Source of the DNA: Planctomycetota bacterium
Lineage (GTDB): Bacteria; Planctomycetota; UBA1135; GCA-002748355
Length of the DNA: 64,000 bases
Direction of reading: 5' to 3'
Assembly: GCA_020638795.1 (NCBI GenBank)
Contig: JACKHW010000003.1
Span: forward strand, 124,001-188,000
The notes under the pieces were generated by a model. That model was not told the DNA's origin. It made no database searches and saw nothing but the letters and a program-made list of their open reading frames with translations. Of this stretch, positions 18,575 through 27,401 are shown piece by piece; position 1 is the first letter of the stretch; every line of letters starts with the position of its first letter. A program made the position numbers and the translations under genes.

Positions 18575-18820
18575 CGAGAGGTCGAGGATCCGCGCCCGTG
18601 CCGCCGGTCCTCGTGCTCTTCGGCGGCCATCTGCGAGCCATGCCCTTCGCACATCGGGCAGGGTCTCGAGTGGGCGAAATCGCGCCTTCTGCGACGAACT
18701 TCGTGGATCGGCCAACGGAGCCCGCTCGATCCGGCATACTGCGGGTTCTTCCCTACAGACTCTCTCCGGATCGGGCGCGCCATTGCGGGCTCGCTCTCGT
18801 GGTCTCTTCTCAGGTCTCAC

Positions 18821-19819
18821 ATGGCTAGCACTCCGCGCTCTTCTCGTTCTGTTTCGCTCGCGTTCGCGATCACGACACTCACCTGCGTCGCAACAGCACA
18901 AAACTGCTGGTACGCACCGGACAACACGCCGACCGTCGGCACGTGCAACGTCTTCCCGTGGGGACAGTCGTCCTCGCGCTACCAGACCCTGATGACGCAG
19001 GACGATTTCGGGAACCGAGTGACCGTAGTCCGCGCTCTCGCGTTCGCGGGTTGCGGTAGCGGAACGTTCACCGCGCAGCGCATCCTCATCCGTTTCGCCT
19101 ACTTCCAGGGCACGACTCTCGGCACCGACTTCAACCAGAACCTCGGTGCGGCACCGGTCACGATGCTCAGCGCGACGAACTTCACCTGGAGCTACACGGC
19201 GAACACCTTCAGTGACATCAAGCTGACCGGCACGTTCCCTTACACGCCGAGTCGCGGTCACCTGCTGGTCGACGTCGAGTTCGAAGGCGCGACCGGCGGC
19301 GGAGCATGCCATCGCGACGTGCGCCAGCGCGTGTATGCGAACGGCTGGACGGGTTCGCCACCGCAGAACGGCACGAGCAACAACGGGGCTCTCAAGATGC
19401 GGGTGTCCGACGGCAACGCGTGCTTGACCGGGTCGTTCACGAACTACGGCAAGGCATGCGGACCGGGCCCGCTCGCGATCGCCGGATCGGGTACGCCGAC
19501 GATCAACACGACCGCGACGATCCAGATGTCGAAGGGCAAGGCATCTTCTGCCGGTGGGTACTTCCTGGGCCTGCAGCGCCTCAATATCGACCTGACGAGC
19601 GCTGGCATGACGAACTGCACACTCAACACGGATCTGCTCTTGATCCTGCCGGTCGCCTTCGACGGTGCAGGCCTCGCGACGGCGGCTCAGATCCCGATTC
19701 CGGCGGACAACAGCCTCGTCGGCGCCATTCTCAACTGGAGTGGCTTCAATCTCGACGTGGCCGCAAATCCGCGCGGCATCACGACCGCGGATGGCCTCGA
19801 GATGAAGATCTCGAATTGA
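18821..19819 (+). CDS. Secreted protein with the shared C-terminal module
   Basis: 332 residues with a clear signal peptide (VSLAFAITTLTCVATAQ). The mature part is rich in Thr, Gly and Asn with few charges and several cysteines, as expected for an exported beta-sandwich. The last 60-70 residues (LPVAFDGAGLATAAQIPIP...LVGAILNWSGFNLD) match in pattern the ends of the subtilase at 3-2225 and of the two large proteins at 42892-48486. It is preceded by 246 bases without a convincing gene, so it probably has its own promoter. Function unknown. Confidence 0.75.
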   Translation: MASTPRSSRSVSLAFAITTLTCVATAQNCWYAPDNTPTVGTCNVFPWGQSSSRYQTLMTQDDFGNRVTVVRALAFAGCGSGTFTAQRILIRFAYFQGTTLGTDFNQNLGAAPVTMLSATNFTWSYTANTFSDIKLTGTFPYTPSRGHLLVDVEFEGATGGGACHRDVRQRVYANGWTGSPPQNGTSNNGALKMRVSDGNACLTGSFTNYGKACGPGPLAIAGSGTPTINTTATIQMSKGKASSAGGYFLGLQRLNIDLTSAGMTNCTLNTDLLLILPVAFDGAGLATAAQIPIPADNSLVGAILNWSGFNLDVAANPRGITTADGLEMKISN

Positions 19820-19884
19820 GGCTTCGTGAACTGACGGCGCGTTGAGAATCGTCGTGCGCGTGCTGACTGCGTGAAGTCGCCATC

Positions 19885-19898
19885 TCGGTGGCTACCGA
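19885..19898. terminator. Candidate bidirectional hairpin between convergent genes
   Basis: TCGGT-GGCT-ACCGA forms a perfect 5-bp stem with a 4-base loop, flanked by a further GCGTG/CACGC pair. It lies in the 97-base gap between two convergent genes (stops at 19819 and 19917). There is no T-tract, so intrinsic termination is uncertain. Confidence 0.35.
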
Positions 19899-19916
19899 AC
19901 ACGCAGGCGACCGCGG

Positions 19917-21236
19917 CTAGCGCATGGACTTGCAGAATGCGCGGAAGTCGGACTCGTGCTTCGTAACGAGATCTCGGGGGCCGATCATCTTGACGTAGAC
20001 TGTGCGGCCGTCGAGAGGGCAGACGACGCCGAGGAGGCGCGCATCGATGCGATCGTCTCCCTTGTCGTACTGACCATCGATCGACGCGAAGACGGAGTCG
20101 ACGCCAAGGACTTTGACCTTCGGGAGTCCCGCGATCGCCTCGTCGGTCGACGGTTCGGCCGTCAACTGCGCCTCCCAACGGCGGATGTTCGGAGCGAGTC
20201 CACCGCCGTCACCGTTGAGAACGCTCACATAGCACTGCAAACCGTCGGTGATCTCGAAGTCGATGACGCGCATCGGCTTCGGCTGCGACAGCTTCCACCC
20301 GGCGGGCACGGAAAACTGCACCTTGCGCTCACCGAGATCGAACGTCCCGGTCTGAGCACGCAGCGTCTCGTCGAGGAACGATCGCACGCGAGCCCATGCC
20401 GCCGTAGCGCTCTTCTCGTCGTAACGCGCACTGCTCGGATTGGCGAACGCATGGTTCGCGTCGAAGCGCAGGATCTCGATGCGCTTGCCGCCCTTCTTCA
20501 TCGCCGCCTCGAAGGCATCGACCGCGTCCGGCGGGATGCTGCGATCCTGGTTCGCGAAGATGCCGAGCATCGGCGCACGGATCCTCGCGATGCGGGCGGG
20601 CTCCCGGATCAGACTGCCGTAGTACATCACCGCGGCATCGAGATCGGGCGCGGACATCGCGAGGCGAAGCGACCAACCACCGCCAAAACACCAACCGATG
20701 GAGGCGCGCTTCTTGGCCTGAATCCGTGGGTCGCTCGCGAGGAAACGATGCGCCTCCATCAAGGTCTCGATCGCGTCGTCGGCATCGACGGCGCGCATGG
20801 CTTCCGTCGCTTGTTCACGAGTCGTCGCCACTGTGCCCCCGTACAAATCGACGGCGACCGCCGCATACCCGTCGGCAGCCAAGCGATCCGTCCAGCGCTT
20901 GATGTGCTCGTTGAGGCCCCACCATTCGTGGATCACGAGCACGCCAGCCGCCGGCGTCTCCCCCTTCGGCAGCTTGGGCAGACTCAAATAGGCCTGACCC
21001 TCCCCAATGCGAACCATCTCTCCGCGCAACGGTGGCGCCTTTGCATCGGGGTCCTTGAGCTGGTGCAGCGATGCGAACTCCTTCTCGTCGAGCACGCCGG
21101 TCCACGACGGCTTCTCCACCCCCTGACCCGCCTCCGCGCTCGGCACGGACTCGTCCTGCGCAGAAAGATCGAACTCAAGTGCGACAAGCGCACACGCCGA
21201 GAGCGCCAACGGCGCGAAACGAAACCGACACGTCAT
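19917..21236 (-). CDS. Exported dienelactone hydrolase family protein with an extra C-terminal domain
   Basis: 439 residues. The start at 21236 gives a signal peptide ending near EFDLSAQ. The central alpha/beta-hydrolase has the dienelactone hydrolase triad: Cys183 in GWCFGGGWS, Asp in FANQDRSIPPD and His in DANHAFANPSS. About 150 further residues follow, beginning FDLGERKVQFSVPAGWKL and ending HESDFRAFCKSMR, which form a separate beta-rich domain not usual in this family. Classical members hydrolyse dienelactones in the cytoplasm during aromatic degradation; an exported bipartite version probably has another ester or lactone substrate. It sits alone between a repeat-bearing gap and a convergent gene. 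Confidence 0.85.
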   Translation of the reverse strand: MTCRFRFAPLALSACALVALEFDLSAQDESVPSAEAGQGVEKPSWTGVLDEKEFASLHQLKDPDAKAPPLRGEMVRIGEGQAYLSLPKLPKGETPAAGVLVIHEWWGLNEHIKRWTDRLAADGYAAVAVDLYGGTVATTREQATEAMRAVDADDAIETLMEAHRFLASDPRIQAKKRASIGWCFGGGWSLRLAMSAPDLDAAVMYYGSLIREPARIARIRAPMLGIFANQDRSIPPDAVDAFEAAMKKGGKRIEILRFDANHAFANPSSARYDEKSATAAWARVRSFLDETLRAQTGTFDLGERKVQFSVPAGWKLSQPKPMRVIDFEITDGLQCYVSVLNGDGGGLAPNIRRWEAQLTAEPSTDEAIAGLPKVKVLGVDSVFASIDGQYDKGDDRIDARLLGVVCPLDGRTVYVKMIGPRDLVTKHESDFRAFCKSMR

Positions 21237-21298
21237 CGTGATACCCCGAACCTCGAAAGCGCACCACGATAGCGCCGCCACCAAAACCCGCAGCAATC

Positions 21299-21389
21299 GT
21301 GCCAGGAACAAAACACCGTACTTTCCCGCGTGAAACGACCCTGGCACGAATCACGCTACTTTCGCGCGTGACCCTGGCACGTTTCACGC
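21299..21389. repeat. Gap-associated palindromic repeats, three CCCTGGCAC cores
   Basis: Three copies of a 9-base core: inverted GTGCCAGG at 21299-21306, and CCCTGGCAC at 21339-21347 and 21372-21380. The two direct copies share flanks (GCGCGTGA- before, -TCACGC after). The last copy runs into the stop codon of the ornithine aminotransferase gene (21384), so the repeat supplies its last codons. The same element occurs near 24971-25025 and 42827-42883. Confidence 0.7.
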
Positions 21390-22607
21390 AGAGAGGACGG
21401 CGATGAAGGTGGCGAGCGCCTCGTCGAGCTCAGGCGTCGAGATGACGAGCGGCGGTGCGATACGGATCGTGTGCTCGTGCGTCTCTTTGCAGAGGATGCC
21501 GCGGGACCGCAGCTCCTCGCAGTAGCGACGTGCGCCGCCAGCGCTCGGCTCGAGTTCGATGCCGATCCACAAGCCTGCACCGCGAATTTCGCGGACGCCA
21601 GCGAGCTTCGCGTTGCGGAGCGCCATCAGCGCTCGTGTGCCCAGCTCACGGCTGCGCGCGATCAGATCTTCGTCGATCAAGACATCGAGCGCCGCATCGG
21701 CAGCGGCACAAGCGAGTGGGTTGCCGCCATACGTCGAGCCGTGCGTGCCCGGTGTGAAAACGCTCATCACTGCGTCGTCGGCCAGGAACGCGCTGACCGG
21801 GTAGACGCCACCCGAAAGCGCCTTCCCAATCGTGACGGCGTCGGCACGGATTCCGGCAAGCGAATGCGCGAACAGCGCTCCGGCTCGCCCGAGGCCCGAC
21901 TGGATTTCATCACAGATGAGAAGCACGCGATGTTCGTCGCAAAGTGCACGCAATCCCGGCAAGAAATCCTCCGGCGGGATGATCACTCCGGCTTCTCCCT
22001 GAATCGGCTCGACGAGAACCGCGCACGTCGTCGCGCCCGCTCCGCGGCCGAAGGCTTCGCGAATCTCATCGAGACGGCCGTAGGGATACACGTCGAATCC
22101 AGGCGCGAACGGTCCGAAACCCTTCCGACTCGACGCATCCGTAGAGAATCCGACGATCGTCGACGTGCGTCCGTGGAAGTTGCCATCGAACACCGCGATC
22201 CGCGCTGCGCCGTCGCCGATATCCTTGCGTTCGTAACCCCACTTGCGCGCGGCCTTGATCGCTGTCTCGACGGCTTCGGCCCCCGAGTTCATCAGGAGCG
22301 CCTTGTCGTAGCCACAGAGCTTGGTCAGCTTCTCGCAGAGGGGTCCGAAGCGATCATTGCGGAACGCACGTGACGTCAACGTCAAACGTCCGAGCTGCTC
22401 CTGCATCGCGGCAACGATCCGCGGGTGGCAGTGACCTTGATTCACGGCGGAATAGGCCGCGAGGCAATCGAGATACCGATTGCCTTCGACATCGTAGACG
22501 TATGGTCCTTCGCCTCGCGTCAACACGACATCGAGCGGATGGTAGTTGTGAGCGCTGTAACGCTCCTCGAGTTCGATGAACGATTGCGTTTCGGTTTCCG
22601 TGCGCAT
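21384..22607 (-). CDS. rocD: Ornithine aminotransferase (ornithine-oxo-acid transaminase)
   Basis: 407 residues, full length for a class III PLP aminotransferase. Typical segments are YDVEGNRYLDCLAAYSAVNQGH, LLMNSGAEAVETAIKAARKW, VLLICDEIQSGLGRAG and the PLP-lysine motif IGKALSGGVYPVSAF. The AYSAVNQGHCHPRI stretch favours ornithine aminotransferase over acetylornithine aminotransferase. It converts ornithine and 2-oxoglutarate to glutamate semialdehyde and glutamate in the cytoplasm. ATG 22607 lies 2 bases past the upstream stop; a TTG at 22613 overlaps it. No arginine-catabolism gene adjoins it; the upstream neighbours are HtrA-like genes. Confidence 0.9.
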   Translation of the reverse strand: MRTETETQSFIELEERYSAHNYHPLDVVLTRGEGPYVYDVEGNRYLDCLAAYSAVNQGHCHPRIVAAMQEQLGRLTLTSRAFRNDRFGPLCEKLTKLCGYDKALLMNSGAEAVETAIKAARKWGYERKDIGDGAARIAVFDGNFHGRTSTIVGFSTDASSRKGFGPFAPGFDVYPYGRLDEIREAFGRGAGATTCAVLVEPIQGEAGVIIPPEDFLPGLRALCDEHRVLLICDEIQSGLGRAGALFAHSLAGIRADAVTIGKALSGGVYPVSAFLADDAVMSVFTPGTHGSTYGGNPLACAAADAALDVLIDEDLIARSRELGTRALMALRNAKLAGVREIRGAGLWIGIELEPSAGGARRYCEELRSRGILCKETHEHTIRIAPPLVISTPELDEALATFIAVLSA

Positions 22608-22609
22608 GG

Positions 22610-23806
22610 TCAACGTGTCTTATCGGACTTCGAGCCCGCTTCGCTGTCCTTCTTCACGGACGGCGCCGTCATGCGTTCGATCAATCGTCGCGCACGCTCC
22701 AGCACCAGCGTTGCCGGCAACGCATGCGTCTCGACGCGCCCAACGCGCGCGATGTTGACGCCGAGGAATCGACCCTCGATGTCGATGACCGGCCCTCCGC
22801 ATTCGTTCGGGTCGATCACGGCATCGTGCTGCAGCACTTCCGGGAAACCGAAACGCACCTGACTCAAGCGACCCCACAAGGCTTGTTGCGGATCCCGTCG
22901 ACCCGATCGATCGACGCGTCCTTCGACCTCGACTTCGATCTCGAAGAGCTTGACACCACGCCGGACTTCGAGCGTGACGCGCTGGCCAGGAGTCTTGCGA
23001 CGGATCGCGCGATGGAAACTGCGTGCAGAACTCACGGCACGTGCATCGACGGACTCGATCACGTCGCCCTCCTGGAGTCCGGTGCTCGCGAACGGGCTCT
23101 CATCGACCCGACCGACGCAGGCCGACCGCGACTCTTCCTTGAAAGGCAGCGGTAGACGCGCGCGCGACATGCCACGCTCGACGCGCGTGTAGGGCAACAG
23201 CGAAATCACACCGACCGAGAACGGTTCGGGATCATGTCCGACGCAAGCGATGAAGTTGCCGATCGCGACTTCGCCGCGAGCGTTGGCTGCAGCGTCGCTT
23301 CGGACCACCTTCAGCGTGGGCTTCGCCGTCTGTACAATCGACCGCAGATCGAGCAGCAGTAGATCGCACTCCGCATCGACCGGGCCAGCACGAACGACAT
23401 GCCGCGATCCGTCGGCGAGCTCGCACTCGATCTTCGTGGCACCGTCGAATTCACTCGCCTTCGTGATCGCGAAGCCGCGAGCATCGACGACCGTCCCGAG
23501 AGCGCGAGCCATGCCATCGCGACGGACTTTGATCGTGGCTTGTCGCGCTTCCACGCACGCGGGCGCGAAGAGCTCGCGAAACGTTGCGTGATCCTTCGAG
23601 GCTGGCGCTGCGACGTCCTGCGAAACGACCGCGTTCGGCAACATGCCGAGAGCGAGCGTGAGCGCGACGTGTTGTCGACGGAGACGAGGAATCGATCGGA
23701 ACACGCACGGAACTCGACCGGCATGCCGACCATCGTTCGTGACCGAGTGCTGTCTCCGGCTGCGCTTGGCTGAAATCATGGACTCGTTCTCATCTGTCGT
23801 CGACAT
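22610..23806 (-). CDS. HtrA-like protein with PDZ domain and altered catalytic residues
   Basis: About 398 residues. A basic N-terminus precedes a hydrophobic signal (HVALTLALGMLPNAVVSQ). The trypsin-fold half aligns by eye with HtrA, but the position of the catalytic His reads ITKASEF (Ser instead of His), the Asp in DLLLLDL is kept, and the usual GNSGGP is NECGGP (Cys instead of Ser). A PDZ-like segment (VGRVDESPFASTGLQEGDVIESVDARAV) lies between the first barrel and the ECGGPVIDIEGRFLGVNIAR loop, whereas in HtrA the PDZ follows that loop. The classical triad is therefore absent and it may be a regulator or binding partner. Start is uncertain: ATG 23806, or GTG 23824 overlapping the upstream stop. 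Confidence 0.75.
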   Translation of the reverse strand: MSTTDENESMISAKRSRRQHSVTNDGRHAGRVPCVFRSIPRLRRQHVALTLALGMLPNAVVSQDVAAPASKDHATFRELFAPACVEARQATIKVRRDGMARALGTVVDARGFAITKASEFDGATKIECELADGSRHVVRAGPVDAECDLLLLDLRSIVQTAKPTLKVVRSDAAANARGEVAIGNFIACVGHDPEPFSVGVISLLPYTRVERGMSRARLPLPFKEESRSACVGRVDESPFASTGLQEGDVIESVDARAVSSARSFHRAIRRKTPGQRVTLEVRRGVKLFEIEVEVEGRVDRSGRRDPQQALWGRLSQVRFGFPEVLQHDAVIDPNECGGPVIDIEGRFLGVNIARVGRVETHALPATLVLERARRLIERMTAPSVKKDSEAGSKSDKTR

Positions 23807-23820
23807 CTTGATCTCGCCAG

Positions 23821-24891
23821 TCACTGTTCACGCGCACCGAGACGAACACGAACCTCGAGTGTTTCGTCGCCACGCACGAGTCGCAGCAGCACGCTACGCC
23901 CGGGACGATAGCTTCCGAGCAGGGAAGGCAAGTTCGCACTCCCGTCGAGACTGTGGCGATCGAGCGCCAGGATCAAGTCGTCGGCACGCAGGCCTGCTCG
24001 TTCGGCAGCGGAACCCTCGACGACGCGCACGACCCGCGTGCCGTCCTGTTCGGCTCGCGTCTCCACACCGAGGAAAGCTCGCGATCCGCGACCGCCAGTC
24101 CACTGACTCGCGACGAGATCGTCCCACTCGCGTAGGTAGGTCGCGGTCGCGACGTGCATGTTCTTTGCCAGATCTCGCGTGATTCGGCTGTTGATCCCGA
24201 CAACGCTGCCGGTGAGATCGACGAGCGGGCCGCCCGAATCTCCCGAGCACATTCGACAGTCGGTCTCGAGGTATCCACGCGCCGGATTGCGCAGCACGCG
24301 ACCGAAGCGAAGCGGCGGCCCTTCCGTCCTGCGAGATCCCGGAAACCCGAGCATCAACACGAAAGCTCCACGTTCGAGTTCAGCGCTGTTTCGAAGACGC
24401 AGCACGCGGCAGGATTCGGGGATGGCATCGGACACGACGCGGACGAGGCCCGTGTCGGTTTCTTCACTCCCACCGAGCGTGATGCCGGACAACCACGAAC
24501 CGTCACTCGTACGCATCGGTACGCGCCTACCTGCGGTCTCGGCGACGTGACCTGCGGTGAGCACGAAGCCACCCTCGACGAGGACCCCGGCGGCCCCACC
24601 GATCGTCACGGTGGCACGTGCCGCAAGCGCATGAATCTCACGGATGCGCGCCTGCAGCATCGAAAGTTCGTTCCGCCCCCGCGGCAACGCACCCGCCAGG
24701 ATTTGCTCGCAGCGCGCAACCGGCACTTCGAACTTCGCCGCGAGCGCCGCGAGATCGCCAGGCGCCTCTCGACGACCGTCCTGCGCGACCAGCGCACGCG
24801 GCGCAACACCCGGCAAAAGTGCCAGCAACAGCCACGAAGGCAAGCACGCCGCGATCGCGCGCAGCGCAGAACGACTCCAGAGCCTCGACAT
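23821..24891 (-). CDS. HtrA/DegP-like trypsin-fold serine protease with PDZ domain
   Basis: 356 residues. ATG 24891 gives a signal peptide (LLLALLPGVAPRALVAQ). The catalytic triad is intact: His in VLTAGHVAE, Asp in EETDTGLVRV, and Ser219 in GDSGGPLVDL. A PDZ domain closes the protein (FLGVETRAEQDGTRVVRVVEGSAAERAGLRADDLILAL). It should act in the cell envelope as a quality-control protease. The stop abuts the start of the degenerate HtrA-like gene (23806/23824), so an active and a degenerate relative are made together. Confidence 0.9.
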   Translation of the reverse strand: MSRLWSRSALRAIAACLPSWLLLALLPGVAPRALVAQDGRREAPGDLAALAAKFEVPVARCEQILAGALPRGRNELSMLQARIREIHALAARATVTIGGAAGVLVEGGFVLTAGHVAETAGRRVPMRTSDGSWLSGITLGGSEETDTGLVRVVSDAIPESCRVLRLRNSAELERGAFVLMLGFPGSRRTEGPPLRFGRVLRNPARGYLETDCRMCSGDSGGPLVDLTGSVVGINSRITRDLAKNMHVATATYLREWDDLVASQWTGGRGSRAFLGVETRAEQDGTRVVRVVEGSAAERAGLRADDLILALDRHSLDGSANLPSLLGSYRPGRSVLLRLVRGDETLEVRVRLGAREQ

Positions 24892-24970
24892 CGAGACGAG
24901 TCTAGCCGAAATCGGAGGGACCTTGGCCCCCGCGCGCAAAAGGCCTGAGCGCAAAAAGTGGATGAATCGT

Positions 24971-25025
24971 CCCTGGCACGATTCACGCGCGAACGTACGG
25001 GGGTTTGTCCCTGGCACCTTTCGCG
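24971..25025. repeat. CCCTGGCAC palindromic repeats downstream of the galactokinase gene
   Basis: Two direct copies of CCCTGGCAC, at 24971-24979 and 25009-25017, followed by GATTCACGCGCG and CTTTCGCGCGCG respectively. They lie in the 139-base gap between the HtrA start and the galactokinase stop (25031), immediately after the stop. Same family as at 21299-21389 and 42827-42883. Confidence 0.7.
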
Positions 25026-25030
25026 CGCGT

Positions 25031-26383
25031 TCAGAAGGCGGGTCTCGAAATCACTCCTGCAGCGTAGTCCCCGGCGGAAGCCATGGAATCCCGGCTCGTG
25101 GTGGTCACGACTTCGAAGCGCGGTTCGACGCCGAAGCGCTGCTCGAACGCGGCTGCGACGCGCGTTCGTTCGGTTTCGCCGAAGGTTCCACTTCGGGCCA
25201 GGACCAGGACACACCCGCCGAAGCCCGCGCCTGTCAAGCGCGCTCCGAGCACGCCGTCGATCGCGAGTGCCGAGTTCACGAGCTGGTCGAGTTCTGGGGA
25301 CGAGATCTCGTAATCCCTTGCACAACTCGCGTGGCATGCGGTCATCAGGGCTCCCACCGTCGCCGCGTCGCGCCGCGCCAGTGCCGCCCTGGCGCGTGCG
25401 ACCCGGTCGACCTCGCGCACGACGTGGAGCGCGCGCCGGGACAACACTGGCCCGAGTCGTTCGGTGTTGGCAAGCACCTGGCCTTCGTCGAACGTCACGA
25501 GCGGCAGGACGTCTGCGTCCGGAGCGCGCCCGATCGCTTCGCCGAGGATGCGGGCCGCCGCACGACATTCCTCGACGCGAACGGCGTAGACCGATTCGGT
25601 CAACCGTCGCGGTTTGCAGGTATCGAGCACGACGAGTTCGACCTCCGGCGGCAGCGCGACGTGCTCGAAGCGCCGACTCGTGCAGTCGAGGTACAACACC
25701 GCTCCCGACCGCCCGAGGGCGACCGCATACGGATCCATGATGCCGCAGGGCAAGCCGACGAACGACGTTTCGGCGCGATGCGCGACATCGGCCAACTCGC
25801 GTCTTCGGTGCATGTGTTCGTCACTCGTCGACATCGTCGCCGAAGTGCACGTTCCACGATCCGTCGCGGACTCGCGGAGATCGAAGTCGAACGCCTCCGT
25901 GATCGCGAGCGCGACGGCGACTTCGAGCGATGCGCTCGACGACAACCCAGCCGCGCGTGCCACCGTGCCTCCGACGAGCAGATCGAAGCCCGACTCGATC
26001 GCGGTTGCCGTATCCCGAACCGCGGCACCACGGCACGCCGACCCATCACGGACCTCATCCGTACTCTTCACATCGAGTTCGCGCAGCACTCCCACGACGT
26101 AGGCGGCCCACCCCAGCTCGGTCGCCGTGCGCTTCTCGAAGCGCCGCAACCGATACGCGGCCGGTTCGTCGAGACTCGCGATCGTCACTTGGTCGTCCTT
26201 GCGTGGCGCGATCGCCACGAAGGTCCCAGTCCGCGTCACGACCGGCAGCACGGCACCGCCGTTGTAGTCGACATGGGCCCCAAGGAGGTTGACGCGACCC
26301 GGCGCGAACGCGAGAAGTGGCTCGGCACCGAAACGCGTGACGAACTCCTGTCGCATGCGAGCCGCGTCGAGACGATTCCCCAT
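25031..26383 (-). CDS. galK: Galactokinase-like GHMP kinase
   Basis: 450 residues, slightly longer than usual. The three GHMP motifs are present: APGRVNLLGAHVDYNGGAVLP (residues 28-48), GLSSSASLEVAVAL and LTGAGFGGCVLVL, and the catalytic Asp in GIMDPYA. In galactokinases the first motif reads GEHxDY; here Glu is replaced by Ala36, a position that normally contacts the sugar, so substrate choice may be altered. It phosphorylates galactose or a related sugar at C1. It is transcribed away from the glycan exporter at 26571 across a 187-base gap with a perfect inverted repeat, which suggests supply of an activated sugar to that locus. Confidence 0.85.
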   Translation of the reverse strand: MGNRLDAARMRQEFVTRFGAEPLLAFAPGRVNLLGAHVDYNGGAVLPVVTRTGTFVAIAPRKDDQVTIASLDEPAAYRLRRFEKRTATELGWAAYVVGVLRELDVKSTDEVRDGSACRGAAVRDTATAIESGFDLLVGGTVARAAGLSSSASLEVAVALAITEAFDFDLRESATDRGTCTSATMSTSDEHMHRRRELADVAHRAETSFVGLPCGIMDPYAVALGRSGAVLYLDCTSRRFEHVALPPEVELVVLDTCKPRRLTESVYAVRVEECRAAARILGEAIGRAPDADVLPLVTFDEGQVLANTERLGPVLSRRALHVVREVDRVARARAALARRDAATVGALMTACHASCARDYEISSPELDQLVNSALAIDGVLGARLTGAGFGGCVLVLARSGTFGETERTRVAAAFEQRFGVEPRFEVVTTTSRDSMASAGDYAAGVISRPAF

Positions 26384-26442
26384 GTCGCGTAGTGTCCTGG
26401 AACAGAGCCTCCTTACCAGGGCTTCGCCTTACGGACTGCCAC

Positions 26443-26469
26443 GATCGTTCGTCGTCCGCTCGAACGATC
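26443..26469. promoter_or_regulatory. Perfect 9-bp inverted repeat between divergent genes
   Basis: GATCGTTCG (26443-26451), a 9-base spacer, and CGAACGATC (26461-26469) are exact reverse complements. The element lies midway in the 187-base gap between the galactokinase start (26383) and the Wzm-like start (26571). It could be an operator for a dimeric regulator or an RNA hairpin; the sequence alone does not decide. Confidence 0.45.
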
Positions 26470-26570
26470 CAGCGATATCGGCACTCGGCCACGGCCCGAA
26501 GGCGGAGATTTCGATCCGCGCTGCCGGCTCCGTCCTTGCAGCCTCGCGTCCCCTCCCAGACGATGGCGCG

Positions 26571-27401
26571 ATGACGTCCCTTCCCCTGGCCAACACCCCG
26601 ATCGGCGTCGCGCGACGTCTCGCGGGCCGCTGGGACCTGACCCAGGACCTGATCTACCGCGAACTCGTCGGGCGCTATCGCGGCTCGATCCTCGGGATCT
26701 TCTGGTCGCTGATCCAACCGCTCTTCTTGCTCGCGATCTACACGGTCGTGTTCGGCAAGATCATGCCGATCCGTATCAAACCCGAGGGCGTCGACGGATC
26801 GATCGCCGACTTCGCGATCTTCCTCTTCTGCGGGATGATCACGTGGAACCTCGTGTCCGAATCCATCGGAAGCGCGTGCAATCTCGTCGTCAATCGACCG
26901 ACCTTCGTCAAAAAGGTAGTCTTTCCGCTCGAAATCCTCGCGGTCGTGCAGGTCGGCGTCGCGCTCGTGCACTTCTTCTTCGCGTTCGTGATCCTCTTCG
27001 CCGCGATCGCGATCTTCCAAGAACTGCACCTGACGACGCTCTGGCTGCCAGTCATCATCGCCCCGCTCGCGATCCTCTGCCTCGGCCTGACGTGGATGCT
27101 CGCCGCGCTCGGTGTCTTCCTCCGCGACCTCGGCGAGAGCATCGGCATCGTCCTCATGGCCGGCATGTTCGTTGCGCCCGTCTTCTATCCGCTCGATGGC
27201 AACCTCCCGGCGCTGTTCAAGGCTCTCGTCCTGTGCAACCCGGCGACGTGGTTCATCGTGCAGATGCGCCACATCCTGACCGACGGGATGTCCCCGCCAC
27301 TCCTTTCGCTCGCCTTCCTTTGGGCCGTTTCGCTCCTCATCGCCTGGGGCGGCTTCCTCTTCTTCGAGCGCGCGCGACCCGGTTTCGGTGACGTCACATG
27401 A
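26571..27401 (+). CDS. wzm: Polysaccharide ABC exporter permease (Wzm-like)
   Basis: 276 residues with six hydrophobic segments in the ABC-2 pattern. Landmarks of O-antigen/teichoic-acid exporters are DLIYRELVGRYRGSILGIFWSLI at the start, FVKKVVFPLEILAVVQV in the middle and APVFYPLDGNLPALFKALVLCNP near the end. ATG 26571 is used because the exporter N-terminus starts there; earlier in-frame starts read as filler. It forms the membrane channel for the ATPase that follows with an ATGA overlap, and is the first gene of the glycan locus. Confidence 0.92.
   Translation: MTSLPLANTPIGVARRLAGRWDLTQDLIYRELVGRYRGSILGIFWSLIQPLFLLAIYTVVFGKIMPIRIKPEGVDGSIADFAIFLFCGMITWNLVSESIGSACNLVVNRPTFVKKVVFPLEILAVVQVGVALVHFFFAFVILFAAIAIFQELHLTTLWLPVIIAPLAILCLGLTWMLAALGVFLRDLGESIGIVLMAGMFVAPVFYPLDGNLPALFKALVLCNPATWFIVQMRHILTDGMSPPLLSLAFLWAVSLLIAWGGFLFFERARPGFGDVT

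Noticed and set aside
18571..18828. Possible 85-residue gene between the beta-lactamase-like gene and the small secreted protein
   Set aside because: No ribosome site, no recognisable motif, and composition like non-coding high-GC sequence. Treated as a gap with no identified feature.
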